Of a DNA stretch of 64,000 nt, positions 44,911 to 53,236 are shown piece after piece; positions within the stretch are counted from its first letter, which is position 1; the number at the start of each line of letters is the position of its first letter. Where the stretch lies: positions 186,001 through 250,000 of the forward strand of contig NZ_WOFE01000002.1 of assembly GCF_016881405.1 (NCBI RefSeq), in the 5' to 3' direction. The translations under genes were made by a program, and so were the position numbers. The notes below the pieces were generated by a model. The model saw only the letters and a program-made list of their open reading frames with translations, made no database searches and was not told where the DNA came from. The DNA is from Deefgea chitinilytica. GTDB lineage: Bacteria > Pseudomonadota > Gammaproteobacteria > Burkholderiales > Chitinibacteraceae.

Positions 44911-46368
44911 ATGACCACCACCGCCCTCGTTTGGCTGCGCCGCGATTTACGCTTGTTTGACCATCATGCGCTGTATCAAGCCCTGAAAGAGGCTGATCAA
45001 GTGGTGTTGGCGTTTGTATTTGATACAACGATTTTGAAAGATTTGCCCAAACACGACCGTCGCGTCGAATTTATTTGGGAGGCGCTCAAAGAGATCAAGA
45101 CTGAGTTGCGTCAATACAATACCGATTTGGTCGTACGCCACGGTGATCCACTCACTGAAATTCCGGCGCTAGTTGAGCAATTTGGCATCAACGCGGTGTA
45201 CTGTAATCACGATTACGAGCCACAGGCCATTGCACGCGATGGGTATGTGGCTGTAACGCTGAAAGAAAAAGGCGTACAATTTAATACCTACAAAGATCAA
45301 GTAATCTTTGAAAAAGATGAAGTGCTCACACAAACGGGCGGCATGTATAGCGTATTCTCGCCGTACAAACGCACTTGGCTCGCCAAACTGACTGACAAAG
45401 ATTTAGCATCATTCCCAGTGAATCATGTCATCAAAAACCTCAAACCGCTCAAATCACAATATTTTCCAAGCTTGAAAGAGCTGGGTTTTGCCAAAACCAA
45501 TTTAACGCAACTGAAAGTGCCGCTGGGCATGAGCGGTGGCGAAAAATTGTTTGAAGACTTCAAACGTCGTATTAGCGATTACAAAGACGCGCGTGATTTT
45601 CCGGCGATTAAAGGCGTGTCGTATTTATCGGCACACATTCGCTTCGGTACGGTGTCGATCCGCGAATTGGCGCGTTTCGCGCATGAGCACGGCGGGGCTG
45701 GCGCTGAAACCTGGTTGTCAGAACTGATTTGGCGCGAATTTTACGCACAAATCTTGTGGCATAGACCCGATGTGGTCGAGCACGCCTTCAAACCGGAACT
45801 CGATACCTTGCCATTCCCCAACCATCCCGAGTTGTTTGCCGCGTGGTGCGCGGGTGAGACCGGTTATCCGATTGTCGACGCAGCGATGCGCCAATTGACG
45901 CAAACCGGCTATATGCATAACCGCCTGCGGATGATCACGGCGAGTTTCTTAATTAAAGATTTACTGGTCGATTGGCGCTGGGGTGAGAAATTTTTTGCTG
46001 AGCATTTGCTTGATTACGATTTGGCGAGCAATAACGGTGGCTGGCAATGGGCAGCGTCTACTGGCTGCGACGCGCAGCCGTACAACCGGATTTTCAACCC
46101 GACTTTGCAATCAGAAAAATTCGACCCGCAAGGCAAATTTATCCGCCGCTATGTGCCAGAACTCGCCGAACTGCCTGATGCGGCGATTCACGCACCGTCG
46201 GAATTTTCAGCCAATGACCGTCGTGGCTCGTTATTTGTCAGCTTTTTGGAGCAAACCGACTACTTCCCGCCGATTGTGAATCATGCAGAACAACGCGCCG
46301 CCGCGCTGACCATGTATAAGATGCATAAAGGTTATGCGGTCGATGCGGATGATGAGCACGATGACTAA
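44911..46368 (+). CDS. phrB: Deoxyribodipyrimidine photolyase
   Basis: The protein has 485 residues. It repairs cyclobutane pyrimidine dimers using light, FAD and an antenna pigment. The N-terminal alpha/beta domain begins LVWLRRDLRLFDHHAL (about 6-21). The FAD-binding helical domain contains LSAHIRFGTVSIREL (about 235-249), TGYPIVDAAMRQL, TGYMHNRLRM and the family segment ASNNGGWQWAASTGCDAQPY (about 372-391). Tryptophans of the electron-transfer chain appear to be present. Single gene with a terminator downstream. A 47-nt repeat lies directly upstream and could fall in its promoter. Confidence 0.95.
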   Translation: MTTTALVWLRRDLRLFDHHALYQALKEADQVVLAFVFDTTILKDLPKHDRRVEFIWEALKEIKTELRQYNTDLVVRHGDPLTEIPALVEQFGINAVYCNHDYEPQAIARDGYVAVTLKEKGVQFNTYKDQVIFEKDEVLTQTGGMYSVFSPYKRTWLAKLTDKDLASFPVNHVIKNLKPLKSQYFPSLKELGFAKTNLTQLKVPLGMSGGEKLFEDFKRRISDYKDARDFPAIKGVSYLSAHIRFGTVSIRELARFAHEHGGAGAETWLSELIWREFYAQILWHRPDVVEHAFKPELDTLPFPNHPELFAAWCAGETGYPIVDAAMRQLTQTGYMHNRLRMITASFLIKDLLVDWRWGEKFFAEHLLDYDLASNNGGWQWAASTGCDAQPYNRIFNPTLQSEKFDPQGKFIRRYVPELAELPDAAIHAPSEFSANDRRGSLFVSFLEQTDYFPPIVNHAEQRAAALTMYKMHKGYAVDADDEHDD

Positions 46369-46400
46369 GCGCTGACGAAGGGCAATAGTGCTAACCCAAG

Positions 46401-46429
46401 AAACGAGTCTTTTTAAGACTCGTTTTTTA
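46401..46429 (+). terminator. Rho-independent terminator of phrB
   Basis: Stem AAACGAGTCTT / AAGACTCGTTT with a 3-nt loop and a T run. Confidence 0.9.
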
Positions 46430-46518
46430 TGGCATTACTATTTTGAATGGATTAGCCCGCCAACAAAAATCGCATCAACGTCTATTCTAAAAGCACCTCT
46501 TCCCGCCACAGGTGCCCC

Positions 46519-47793
46519 ATGCATTCCAACGAAGAACTCCTTGCCCGCAAACAAGCCGCCACACCGCGCGGTGTTGGTGTCATGGCGCCATTTTTTGCCG
46601 ATCATGCAGAAAACGCCGAGTTGTGGGATGTGACAGGGCGGCGGTTTATTGATTTTGCCGGCGGAATAGCCGTACTTAATACCGGTCATCGCCACCCTGA
46701 GGTGATTGCTGCGGTCAAAACGCAGCTCGATCAATTCACGCACAGTTGCTATCAAGTCGTGCCGTATGAATCGTATATACGGCTGGCCGAGCGGCTCAAT
46801 GCCTTAACGCCCGGCTCGCACAGCAAAAAAACTGCGTTTTTTTCTACCGGCGCCGAAGCGGTCGAAAACGCAATTAAAATCGCCCGCGCCGCGACGGGTC
46901 GCAGCGGTGTGATCGCATTTAGCGGCGGTTTTCATGGCCGCACGATGATGGGCATGGCGCTGACTGGCAAAGTAATGCCGTACAAAGTCGGCTTCGGCCC
47001 TTTTCCTGCAGATATTTTTCATGTGCCGTTTCCGAATGCGCTGCATCACGTGAGCGTTGCTGATTCTTTAACCGCCATCACCACGCTATTTAAAGCCAGC
47101 ATCGACCCGCAACGCGTGGCAGCGATGATTTTGGAACCCATTCAAGGCGAAGGCGGCTTTTATGTTGCGCCGCCCGAGTTGATGCGCGCACTGCGCCAGC
47201 TGTGCGATGAACACGGTATTTTGCTAATCGCCGATGAAATCCAAACCGGCTTTGCCCGCACCGGGCGCTGGTTTGCGATAGAACATTACGACGTACTGCC
47301 CGACATCATGACGCTGGCCAAATCATTGGCCGGAGGCTTTCCGCTCTCGGCTGTCGTTGGTCGCAGCGAAATCATGGACGCGCCAGCCCCCGGAGGGCTG
47401 GGCGGCACGTATGCAGGCAGCCCTGTCGCGATTGCTGCCGCGCATGCGGTACTGGATGTAATTGAAAACGAGCAACTTAATCATCGCGCCAATATATTAG
47501 GTATACGGCTACAAGCCATGCTAAATAATTTACAGAAAGTTATACCCAATATTGCCGAAGTACGCGGCCTAGGCGCGATGATTGCGGTTGAATTTATGCT
47601 CGATGCCCACACGCCCGATGTGGACTTCACCAAACGCGTGCAAGCGAAAGCGCTAGAGCGCGGATTAATTTTGCTCAGCTGCGGTGTGTACGGCAATGTA
47701 CTGCGCTTTTTATTCCCGCTCACCATCAGCGATGTGGTGTTTGATGAAGGCTTGGCGATTTTAGAAGCGGCACTGTTTGCGGCGCGAGAATGA
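46519..47793 (+). CDS. gabT: 4-aminobutyrate aminotransferase
   Basis: The protein has 424 residues, a PLP-dependent class III aminotransferase that moves the amino group of GABA to 2-oxoglutarate, giving succinate semialdehyde. The glycine-rich cofactor loop [15 protein letters not shown] is at about 110-124, [15 protein letters not shown] at about 234-248 and the PLP Lys in [15 protein letters not shown] near 267. Together with gabD downstream it would complete the GABA shunt. The 47-nt window 47500-47546 inside the gene has the ends of the dispersed repeat, but the protein aligns without a visible insertion there. No clear Shine-Dalgarno precedes the ATG. Confidence 0.92.
   Translation: MHSNEELLARKQAATPRGVGVMAPFFADHAENAELWDVTGRRFIDFAGGIAVLNTGHRHPEVIAAVKTQLDQFTHSCYQVVPYESYIRLAERLNALTPGSHSKKTAFFSTGAEAVENAIKIARAATGRSGVIAFSGGFHGRTMMGMALTGKVMPYKVGFGPFPADIFHVPFPNALHHVSVADSLTAITTLFKASIDPQRVAAMILEPIQGEGGFYVAPPELMRALRQLCDEHGILLIADEIQTGFARTGRWFAIEHYDVLPDIMTLAKSLAGGFPLSAVVGRSEIMDAPAPGGLGGTYAGSPVAIAAAHAVLDVIENEQLNHRANILGIRLQAMLNNLQKVIPNIAEVRGLGAMIAVEFMLDAHTPDVDFTKRVQAKALERGLILLSCGVYGNVLRFLFPLTISDVVFDEGLAILEAALFAARE
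47500..47546. repeat. 47-nt repeat-like segment inside gabT (copy 9)
   Basis: Flanked ends TTAGGTATA ... TATACCCA are at the exact 47-nt spacing seen in other copies, but the interior shows little palindromic pairing. It is within coding sequence (LGIRLQ to KVIPN) using ATA codons. It may be a true element or chance. Confidence 0.4.
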
Positions 47794-47893
47794 AGGTGAT
47801 GTTCAGATTTGGTGTTGATGGTTTTAAGTGCCTGCGGTGTGGCGTCGCTTAGCCGCTTGCGGCTTAGCAAAGCCCACACCCTCAGGGTGCACG

Positions 47894-47969
47894 GTGTTTT
47901 ACAGTCGCAGTCCGCGACGAGGACTCACTTTTCTTTTCGCTGCGAAAAGTAAGCAAAAGAAGGCGACCC
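47894..47969. repeat. Dispersed hairpin repeat, copy B
   Basis: Same flanks as 40435-40527 (GTGTTTTACAGTCGCAGTCC ... AAGGCGACCC); hairpin core CTTTTC ... GAAAAG around TTTTCGCTGC, shorter than copy A. Confidence 0.8.
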
Positions 47970-48032
47970 ATATATCTGCACCGACTTCGTCGGCTTGATA
48001 TGAGGGGTTTTAAAATCCTCAATACCGGTAGG

Positions 48033-48090
48033 TACGATTAGCGCAGCGTAATCGTACAAAAGCCATTTCTCAGATTACGCTACGCTAATC
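48033..48090. repeat. Inverted repeat with GATTAGCG/GCGTAATC arms
   Basis: GATTAGCGCAGCGTAATC (48036-48053) and GATTACGCTACGCTAATC (48073-48090) are reverse complements apart from one base in 18. Each half is nearly palindromic on its own. The pattern is similar to REP-like sequences in many proteobacterial genomes. Confidence 0.65.
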
Positions 48091-48168
48091 GGAGCTACAT
48101 ACTATTTTTCGTGCCTTTCATGATCCCCACCTTTTACAATATTGCTCAATTTCAAGCCGAGAACCGTG

Positions 48169-49608
48169 ATGAAACTCCAAGACCCTAGCTTATTGAAAAC
48201 CCAATGTTTGATTAACGGTGTCTGGTGCGGCGCGCCGCAATTGATGGTGAGCAATCCCGCCAACGGCAATGAAATCGCCAAAGTACCGCGTTTGGGCGCA
48301 GCAGAAACCAGTGCAGCGATTGAGGCTGCCAATGCGGCACTACCCGCTTGGCGCGCCAAATCGGGGAAAGAGCGCAGCCACGTATTGCGGCGTTGGTTTG
48401 AATTACTGATGCAAAATCAAGAAGACCTCGCGCAAATTATGACCGCTGAGCAAGGCAAACCGCTGGCTGAAGCGCGCGGCGAAATCGCTTATGCGGCCAG
48501 TTTCATCGAATGGTTTAGCGAGGAAGCCAAACGGGTTTACGGCGACGTGATGCCGCATCCGCAAGCCGGTTCGCGCATTATGACGCTCAAGCAAGCAATT
48601 GGCGTCTGCGCGGCGATTACGCCGTGGAATTTCCCTGCCGCGATGATTACCCGCAAGGCGGGCCCAGCGCTGGCAGCGGGTTGTACGATGATCATCAAAC
48701 CCGCGTCGCAAACGCCGCTGACTGCGCTGGCCTTGGTCGCGCTCGCTGAACGCGCTGGCATTCCTGCTGGCGTCATCAATATCGTTACCGGCACCGCGAA
48801 AGAGATTGGCACGGTACTCTGTACCAGCCCGATTGTGCGTAAACTATCGTTTACTGGCTCGACCGAAATCGGCCGTGAACTGATGGCGGCATGTGCGCCG
48901 AGCATCAAAAAGTTGTCACTCGAACTCGGTGGCAACGCGCCTTTTATCGTGTTTGACGACGCCGATCTCGACGCCGCAGTGCAAGGCGCAATGCTCAGCA
49001 AATTTCGTAATGCGGGGCAAACTTGTGTCTGCGCTAATCGGATTTTGGTGCAGGCTGACGTTTACGACGCTTTTGCCAGCAAACTGGCGACGGCGATGGC
49101 CAATTTGAAGGTCGGTGATGGTACGGGCGAAGGCGTTACGACAGGGCCTTTAATCGACGTAAATGCCGTTAGCAAAGTTGAAGAACACATCAGCGATGCA
49201 CTCGCCAAAGGAGCCGTTTTGTTAGCGGGTGGCTCCCGACATCAACTCGGCGGTACATTTTTCACGCCGACTTTGCTTGGGAAGGTCACGCCAGCAATGA
49301 AAATTGCCCGCGAAGAAACCTTCGGCCCCGTCGCGCCGCTATTTAAGTTTGCAACGGAAGATGAAGCCATCCAAATGGCCAACGACACCGAATTTGGCTT
49401 GGCGAGTTATTTCTACACGCAAAATCTCGCCCGCAGCTTTCGCGTTGCAGAAGCGCTCGAATGCGGTATGGTCGGCATCAACACTGGCATGATCTCGAAC
49501 GAAGTCGGCCCGTTCGGCGGCATCAAGCAATCGGGCTTAGGCCGTGAAGGATCAAAATATGGGATTGAGGAATATTTGGAAGTGAAGTATTTGTGTATTG
49601 CGGGATAA
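48169..49608 (+). CDS. gabD: Succinate-semialdehyde dehydrogenase, NAD(P)-dependent
   Basis: The protein has 479 residues, of the aldehyde dehydrogenase superfamily. It oxidises succinate semialdehyde to succinate. The catalytic Glu is in LSLELGGNAPFIVF (about 249-262) and the catalytic Cys in NAGQTCVCANRI (about 281-292); ITPWNFPAAMITRK is the cofactor-binding region. The CVCANR context, rather than a single Cys, is typical of GabD. The start at ATG 48169 matches the family; a TTG at 48142 gives a longer frame. Follows gabT after a repeat-rich gap. Confidence 0.93.
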   Translation: MKLQDPSLLKTQCLINGVWCGAPQLMVSNPANGNEIAKVPRLGAAETSAAIEAANAALPAWRAKSGKERSHVLRRWFELLMQNQEDLAQIMTAEQGKPLAEARGEIAYAASFIEWFSEEAKRVYGDVMPHPQAGSRIMTLKQAIGVCAAITPWNFPAAMITRKAGPALAAGCTMIIKPASQTPLTALALVALAERAGIPAGVINIVTGTAKEIGTVLCTSPIVRKLSFTGSTEIGRELMAACAPSIKKLSLELGGNAPFIVFDDADLDAAVQGAMLSKFRNAGQTCVCANRILVQADVYDAFASKLATAMANLKVGDGTGEGVTTGPLIDVNAVSKVEEHISDALAKGAVLLAGGSRHQLGGTFFTPTLLGKVTPAMKIAREETFGPVAPLFKFATEDEAIQMANDTEFGLASYFYTQNLARSFRVAEALECGMVGINTGMISNEVGPFGGIKQSGLGREGSKYGIEEYLEVKYLCIAG

Positions 49609-49633
49609 ATACACAACAAAAATCGAAATAAGG

Positions 49634-49673
49634 AAAAGCACGAACAAGATCAAGTTTCTATTTTCGTGCTTTT
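49634..49673. terminator. Probable terminator between convergent gabD and fba
   Basis: Arms AAAAGCACGAA / TTCGTGCTTTT around an 18-nt loop, 26 nt after the gabD stop. Symmetric A/T tails could serve both directions. Confidence 0.6.
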
Positions 49674-49689
49674 CGTAGATTTTCCCCTT

Positions 49690-49736
49690 GGTATATATCT
49701 ACAACCTCATATTAATAATGGCTACAGACATATACC
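49690..49736. repeat. 47-nt palindromic repeat, copy 10
   Basis: Ends GGTATAT / ATATACC, exactly 47 nt. Over the outer 17 positions, 13 are Watson-Crick and the other 4 become G-U on the minus strand, the sense strand of fba, so the RNA arm would be fully paired. It ends 7 nt from the fba stop codon. No T run follows it on the minus strand. Confidence 0.8.
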
Positions 49737-49743
49737 ATGATTA

Positions 49744-50781
49744 TTAATTGCACTTCTCCATCATTTTCACCAAGTTCACAGGCTTGATTTTATCCGCCTG
49801 CCCCGCTGCGCCAAAATCGATATAGCGCGCGCGGCAGACGGCGGCCATGGCGGCAATCGCTGGTTTTAGATATTGCCGTGGGTCGAAATCGGCGGGATTT
49901 TCCATCAAATGGCGGCGAATCGCCCCCGTCATCGCAAGGCGCAAATCGGTGTCAATATTAATTTTGCGCACGCCCCAACGAATCGCACGTTGAATTTCTT
50001 CAATCGGCACCCCCCACGTTGGCTTTAAATCGCCGCCAAAATCACGTACTTGTTGCAATAAATCTTGCGGCACGCTGGAAGAGCCGTGCATCACCAAATG
50101 CGTATTTGGTACGGCATCGTGGATTTCTTTAATGCGCTCAATATCAAGTACCGCGCCGGTGGGCGGCGATGAGAATTTATACGCGCCGTGGCTCGTGCCA
50201 ATCGCAATCGCCAGCGCATCTACGCCGGTTGCGGCAACAAACGCTTTGGCTTGCCAAGGATCGGTGAGCATTTCAGCGTGCGTCAGCGCGCGGCTCGCGC
50301 CAACGCCGTCTTCTTCTTCGCCCATACCCGTATCCAGCCGCCCGAGGCAGCCGAGTTCGCCTTCGACCGAGACTCCAAAACTATGCGCCATTTGAACCAC
50401 TTCGCGCGTCACCTCGACATTGTAATCGTAGCTCGACGGCGTTTTACCATCCATCATCAGTGAGCCATCCATCATGACGCTAGAAAAACCGTGGGTAATC
50501 GCGCTCAAGCACACCGCAGGGCTAGTGCCGTGATCTTGGTGCATCACAATCGGCAAATTGGGATAGCTGGCCACTGCGCCTTGAATCATTTGCCGCAAGA
50601 ATAACTCGCCAGCATACTTACGCGCTCCGGCGCTGGCTTGCAAAATGACTGGGCTTTTAGTCGCATCGGCTGCCTGCAAAATGGCTTGCACTTGCTCCAG
50701 ATTATTGACATTAAACGCGGGTACGCCATAACCGTGTTCGGCAGCGTGATCGAGAATTTGATTCAGAGAGACGAGTGGCAT
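49744..50781 (-). CDS. fba: Class II fructose-bisphosphate aldolase
   Basis: The protein has 345 residues, a zinc-dependent aldolase splitting fructose 1,6-bisphosphate into dihydroxyacetone phosphate and glyceraldehyde 3-phosphate. Motifs: [13 protein letters not shown] near 16-28, [11 protein letters not shown] with zinc ligand His, [12 protein letters not shown], and HGSSSVPQ near the phosphate site. This is the CbbA-like long form. ATG 50781 ([10 protein letters not shown]) is preceded by AAGGAA; a longer frame from 50805 starts at a non-ATG codon. A good promoter is seen at 50812-50840. It converges on gabD. Confidence 0.94.
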   Translation of the reverse strand: MPLVSLNQILDHAAEHGYGVPAFNVNNLEQVQAILQAADATKSPVILQASAGARKYAGELFLRQMIQGAVASYPNLPIVMHQDHGTSPAVCLSAITHGFSSVMMDGSLMMDGKTPSSYDYNVEVTREVVQMAHSFGVSVEGELGCLGRLDTGMGEEEDGVGASRALTHAEMLTDPWQAKAFVAATGVDALAIAIGTSHGAYKFSSPPTGAVLDIERIKEIHDAVPNTHLVMHGSSSVPQDLLQQVRDFGGDLKPTWGVPIEEIQRAIRWGVRKINIDTDLRLAMTGAIRRHLMENPADFDPRQYLKPAIAAMAAVCRARYIDFGAAGQADKIKPVNLVKMMEKCN

Positions 50782-50811
50782 CAGGGTTTCCTTGTTGCGT
50801 TGCACCAGCGA

Positions 50812-50840
50812 ACTGTAGGCGGTAAAAATGGGCGTGCCAA
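50812..50840 (-). promoter_or_regulatory. Predicted fba promoter
   Basis: On the minus strand, -35 TTGGCA (5 of 6) and -10 TACAGT (4 of 6) are spaced by 17 nt. The predicted start lies about 24 nt before the fba ATG. Confidence 0.55.
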
Positions 50841-51336
50841 ATCAGGAAATTCAGCATTCGGGAAAGCACTAAAACCATTCGCCCCCAGCAAAAGTACCGC
50901 ATTGCAGCAATGTTTGCTGAGCAAAAAATTTGCAATCAGTTGAAACACAGGGCTGAACGTCTATTTGCAACGCTGAACATAAAACCATTAGCTCAAATTG
51001 AATCGAATGATTAATACCAGCGACAGTGCAATGTATCGTCAATTTCACAATTTAATCGTGTTTTTTTCGCGCCATTGAGACGGCGATGCAAACCTAGTAA
51101 TTATTCCATAGCAATTCGATTACAAGACTTATATATTAAATTAGATATCAATGCTTGCGATGCGAAAAAACCAGCTCAGGACAAAAGCATACCAAAGCAG
51201 GATTTTTAGCCACGCCGTTCTAGTATGATAGTCTTTGCACTATTGGCACTGGCCTAATAAAACACTTTGTACTAATGCGACAACTCGCCAACATGTCGGC
51301 ACGAATCCATACCTAATCAATAAAAGCCGCAATCTG
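50841..51336. other. Long intergenic region between fba and the MFS gene
   Basis: About 500 nt between divergent genes. Apart from the fba promoter at its left edge I see a TATGAT hexamer near 51225 that may be a -10 for the MFS gene, without a good -35. No open frame, tRNA or recognisable structured RNA. The longer in-frame extension of the MFS gene (from 51235) is not supported. Confidence 0.4.
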
Positions 51337-52551
51337 ATGACACAGACCCCGACACTCTTTAGCAATCGCAACTTTGGCCTACTTTGGCTAGCCTCAATTA
51401 TCGGCAATTTTGCGCTCGCCATCGCGATGATGGCTGAAACATGGTATGTCGTGAAAACGCTAGGTGCGAAAGAGCAACTCGGCTGGGTGATGATCGCTGG
51501 CTCAGTGCCACGAATTGCCTTGATGGCGGTCGGCGGCGTATTGGCTGATCGGATGTCGCGTAGCCGAATTATTCTGATCTCGCTCGCTTTACGCGTAGTG
51601 CTACTTTTTTCTTTAGTCGGGCTATTGCATATCAATCGCTTGGATATTTGGGCGCTGACGATTTTCGCTTTTTTATATGGTTCATTAGACGCATTTTTTT
51701 GGCCCGCACGCGATACGCTCACCCCGGCGATTGTTGCCGATAGCGACCTCACCCGCGCTAATTCGATCATGCTAACCACCAACCAAGTCGGCATGGTATT
51801 TGGCCCCGTGATGGGTGGCGCGATGCTGGCGCTAATGGGCTATGAGGCCATTTTTAGCTTAACGGGCGGCATGCTACTACTTGCCACCCTCTGTATTGCT
51901 TTGATTAGTGAGCCAGTCATTCAGGTCGTCCGCGAAGCCCCCTCGATGCTCAAAGAACTCAAAGAAGGCGTGGTTTACGCGCTACAAACACCAATTTTGC
52001 GCGCGCTGATGCTGATTTACATTACTGCCAACCTGTTATTTATGGGGCCATTGGCACTGGGTATTCCGATTATTGTCGCCGATTATTTAAAAGGGGATGC
52101 CAGCACGCTATCGTATTTACAAAGTGCATTCGCGGCAGGGATGGTGTTGGGCGGGATTTTGCTGACGGTTTATCCACCAAGCAAAAAACGCTTGTTAATG
52201 ATCACGGTGATTATTGCGATTGAAGGCGTTTTATTATCACTGTTGCCACTGACACCGTGGATTTGGGCCGCAGTCGCACTGCAATTTTTTATTGGCATGG
52301 GCGTGGCAGGCAATAATGTGCCAATGATGTCGTTAATTCAGCAATCAGCCGACCGCGATAAACTCGGCCGCGTAATGAGCCTAAACAATATGGTTTCAAT
52401 GGGTTTGTCACCCGTATCGTATGCGATGGTCACCGCCCTACTCGCGGCCCAGATTAGCATCACATGGATTATGCCGATGTTTGGTTTAACGATGGCACTG
52501 GTAATGCTCGTACTCACCCTGCAGCTTAAAGTGATTCGCACCGCAAATTAA
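51337..52551 (+). CDS. MFS transporter, EntS-like (MFS_3) family
   Basis: The predicted protein has 404 residues with about 12 membrane helices. The start MTQTPTLFSNRNFGLLWLAS is typical of this family. The loop between helices 2 and 3 reads GGVLADRMSRSRI, the MFS motif A. MFS_3 members include the enterobactin exporter EntS and macrolide efflux proteins; substrate here is unknown. A longer frame begins at 51235 but adds a hydrophilic extension with no family match, so ATG 51337 is preferred. The gene stands alone, divergent from fba. Confidence 0.88.
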   Translation: MTQTPTLFSNRNFGLLWLASIIGNFALAIAMMAETWYVVKTLGAKEQLGWVMIAGSVPRIALMAVGGVLADRMSRSRIILISLALRVVLLFSLVGLLHINRLDIWALTIFAFLYGSLDAFFWPARDTLTPAIVADSDLTRANSIMLTTNQVGMVFGPVMGGAMLALMGYEAIFSLTGGMLLLATLCIALISEPVIQVVREAPSMLKELKEGVVYALQTPILRALMLIYITANLLFMGPLALGIPIIVADYLKGDASTLSYLQSAFAAGMVLGGILLTVYPPSKKRLLMITVIIAIEGVLLSLLPLTPWIWAAVALQFFIGMGVAGNNVPMMSLIQQSADRDKLGRVMSLNNMVSMGLSPVSYAMVTALLAAQISITWIMPMFGLTMALVMLVLTLQLKVIRTAN

Positions 52552-52593
52552 GCGAGGATCTGGCTGCAAAAAATTTCAAGCTGAATTGGAGCT

Positions 52594-52622
52594 TTCAAAC
52601 TATAAAGAATCATTGCTATATT
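52594..52622 (+). promoter_or_regulatory. Predicted promoter of the CheZ-like gene
   Basis: TTCAAA (-35) and TATATT (-10) are separated by 17 nt. Transcription would start about 12 nt before the ATG at 52640, supporting that start. Confidence 0.45.
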
Positions 52623-52639
52623 TACGGCGAAAAATAGCC

Positions 52640-53212
52640 ATGGTTCAACTACCAACAGGCGGCTCAGCCGCACAGAATCCAGATTTAGACTGGAGCCAAG
52701 TCCGTGAAACCATTTTGATGCTCGGGATTACCGTGGCTCAAGTGCAGCACGCAATGGATGAAGGCAGTGCATCATTTAACACATTAGCGAATTCCTTTGC
52801 TGAAACCTCAAATCACATCGAGGCTTTAAAAGCCGCACTGAGTCAAACCACCGTCTCTGCCGACTTAGAGCTCGAACAAAAAATTGCCGAAATCAGCAAT
52901 AAAAACATTCAATCCATTATCGCTTTCCAATTTTTTGATCGACTGTCGCAGCGTCTTGATCACGTCTGCAAAACCATTAGCGAACTGGCAGGTTTAGTTT
53001 CTGACCGCTCATCAATCTATCAACCCGATGCATGGCTGGCATTGCAAAAAAACATTCGTTCGCAATACACCATGGAGCAAGAAAAAATACTGTTTGACGC
53101 CATCCTTAACGGGGCGTCATTTCACGAAGCATTAGCCAAAGCAGGCAGTACGGACATCAATCCACAGCAAATCCAGGATGCCGAACGTGATGGGGGCATT
53201 GAGTTATTTTGA
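52640..53212 (+). CDS. Helical protein with CheZ-like motif and C-terminal GGIELF tail
   Basis: The predicted protein has 190 residues and is mainly helical. The segment IIAFQFFDRLSQRLDHV (about 94-110) resembles the F-Q-D-R/L helix conserved in CheZ-type phosphatases and some chemoreceptor helical domains, though full homology cannot be shown by eye. It ends DGGIELF, similar to the DDIMLF end of the degenerate receiver at 32150-33331; such acidic-hydrophobic tails can dock onto CheY-type receivers. A longer frame starts at TTG 52586. It converges on the large hybrid kinase, 24 nt between stops. Function is inferred. Confidence 0.6.
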   Translation: MVQLPTGGSAAQNPDLDWSQVRETILMLGITVAQVQHAMDEGSASFNTLANSFAETSNHIEALKAALSQTTVSADLELEQKIAEISNKNIQSIIAFQFFDRLSQRLDHVCKTISELAGLVSDRSSIYQPDAWLALQKNIRSQYTMEQEKILFDAILNGASFHEALAKAGSTDINPQQIQDAERDGGIELF

Positions 53213-53236
53213 TCTGAGATGACGCCAACACGACTC

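Larger units (their letters stand above)
47794..48168. other. Repeat-rich gabT-gabD intergenic region
   Basis: These 375 nt carry a hairpin (GCTTAGCCGC / GCGGCTTAGC near 47850-47870), the dispersed repeat at 47894-47969 and the inverted repeat at 48033-48090. No gene is apparent. gabT and gabD are therefore probably not a simple bicistronic operon. Confidence 0.55.
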
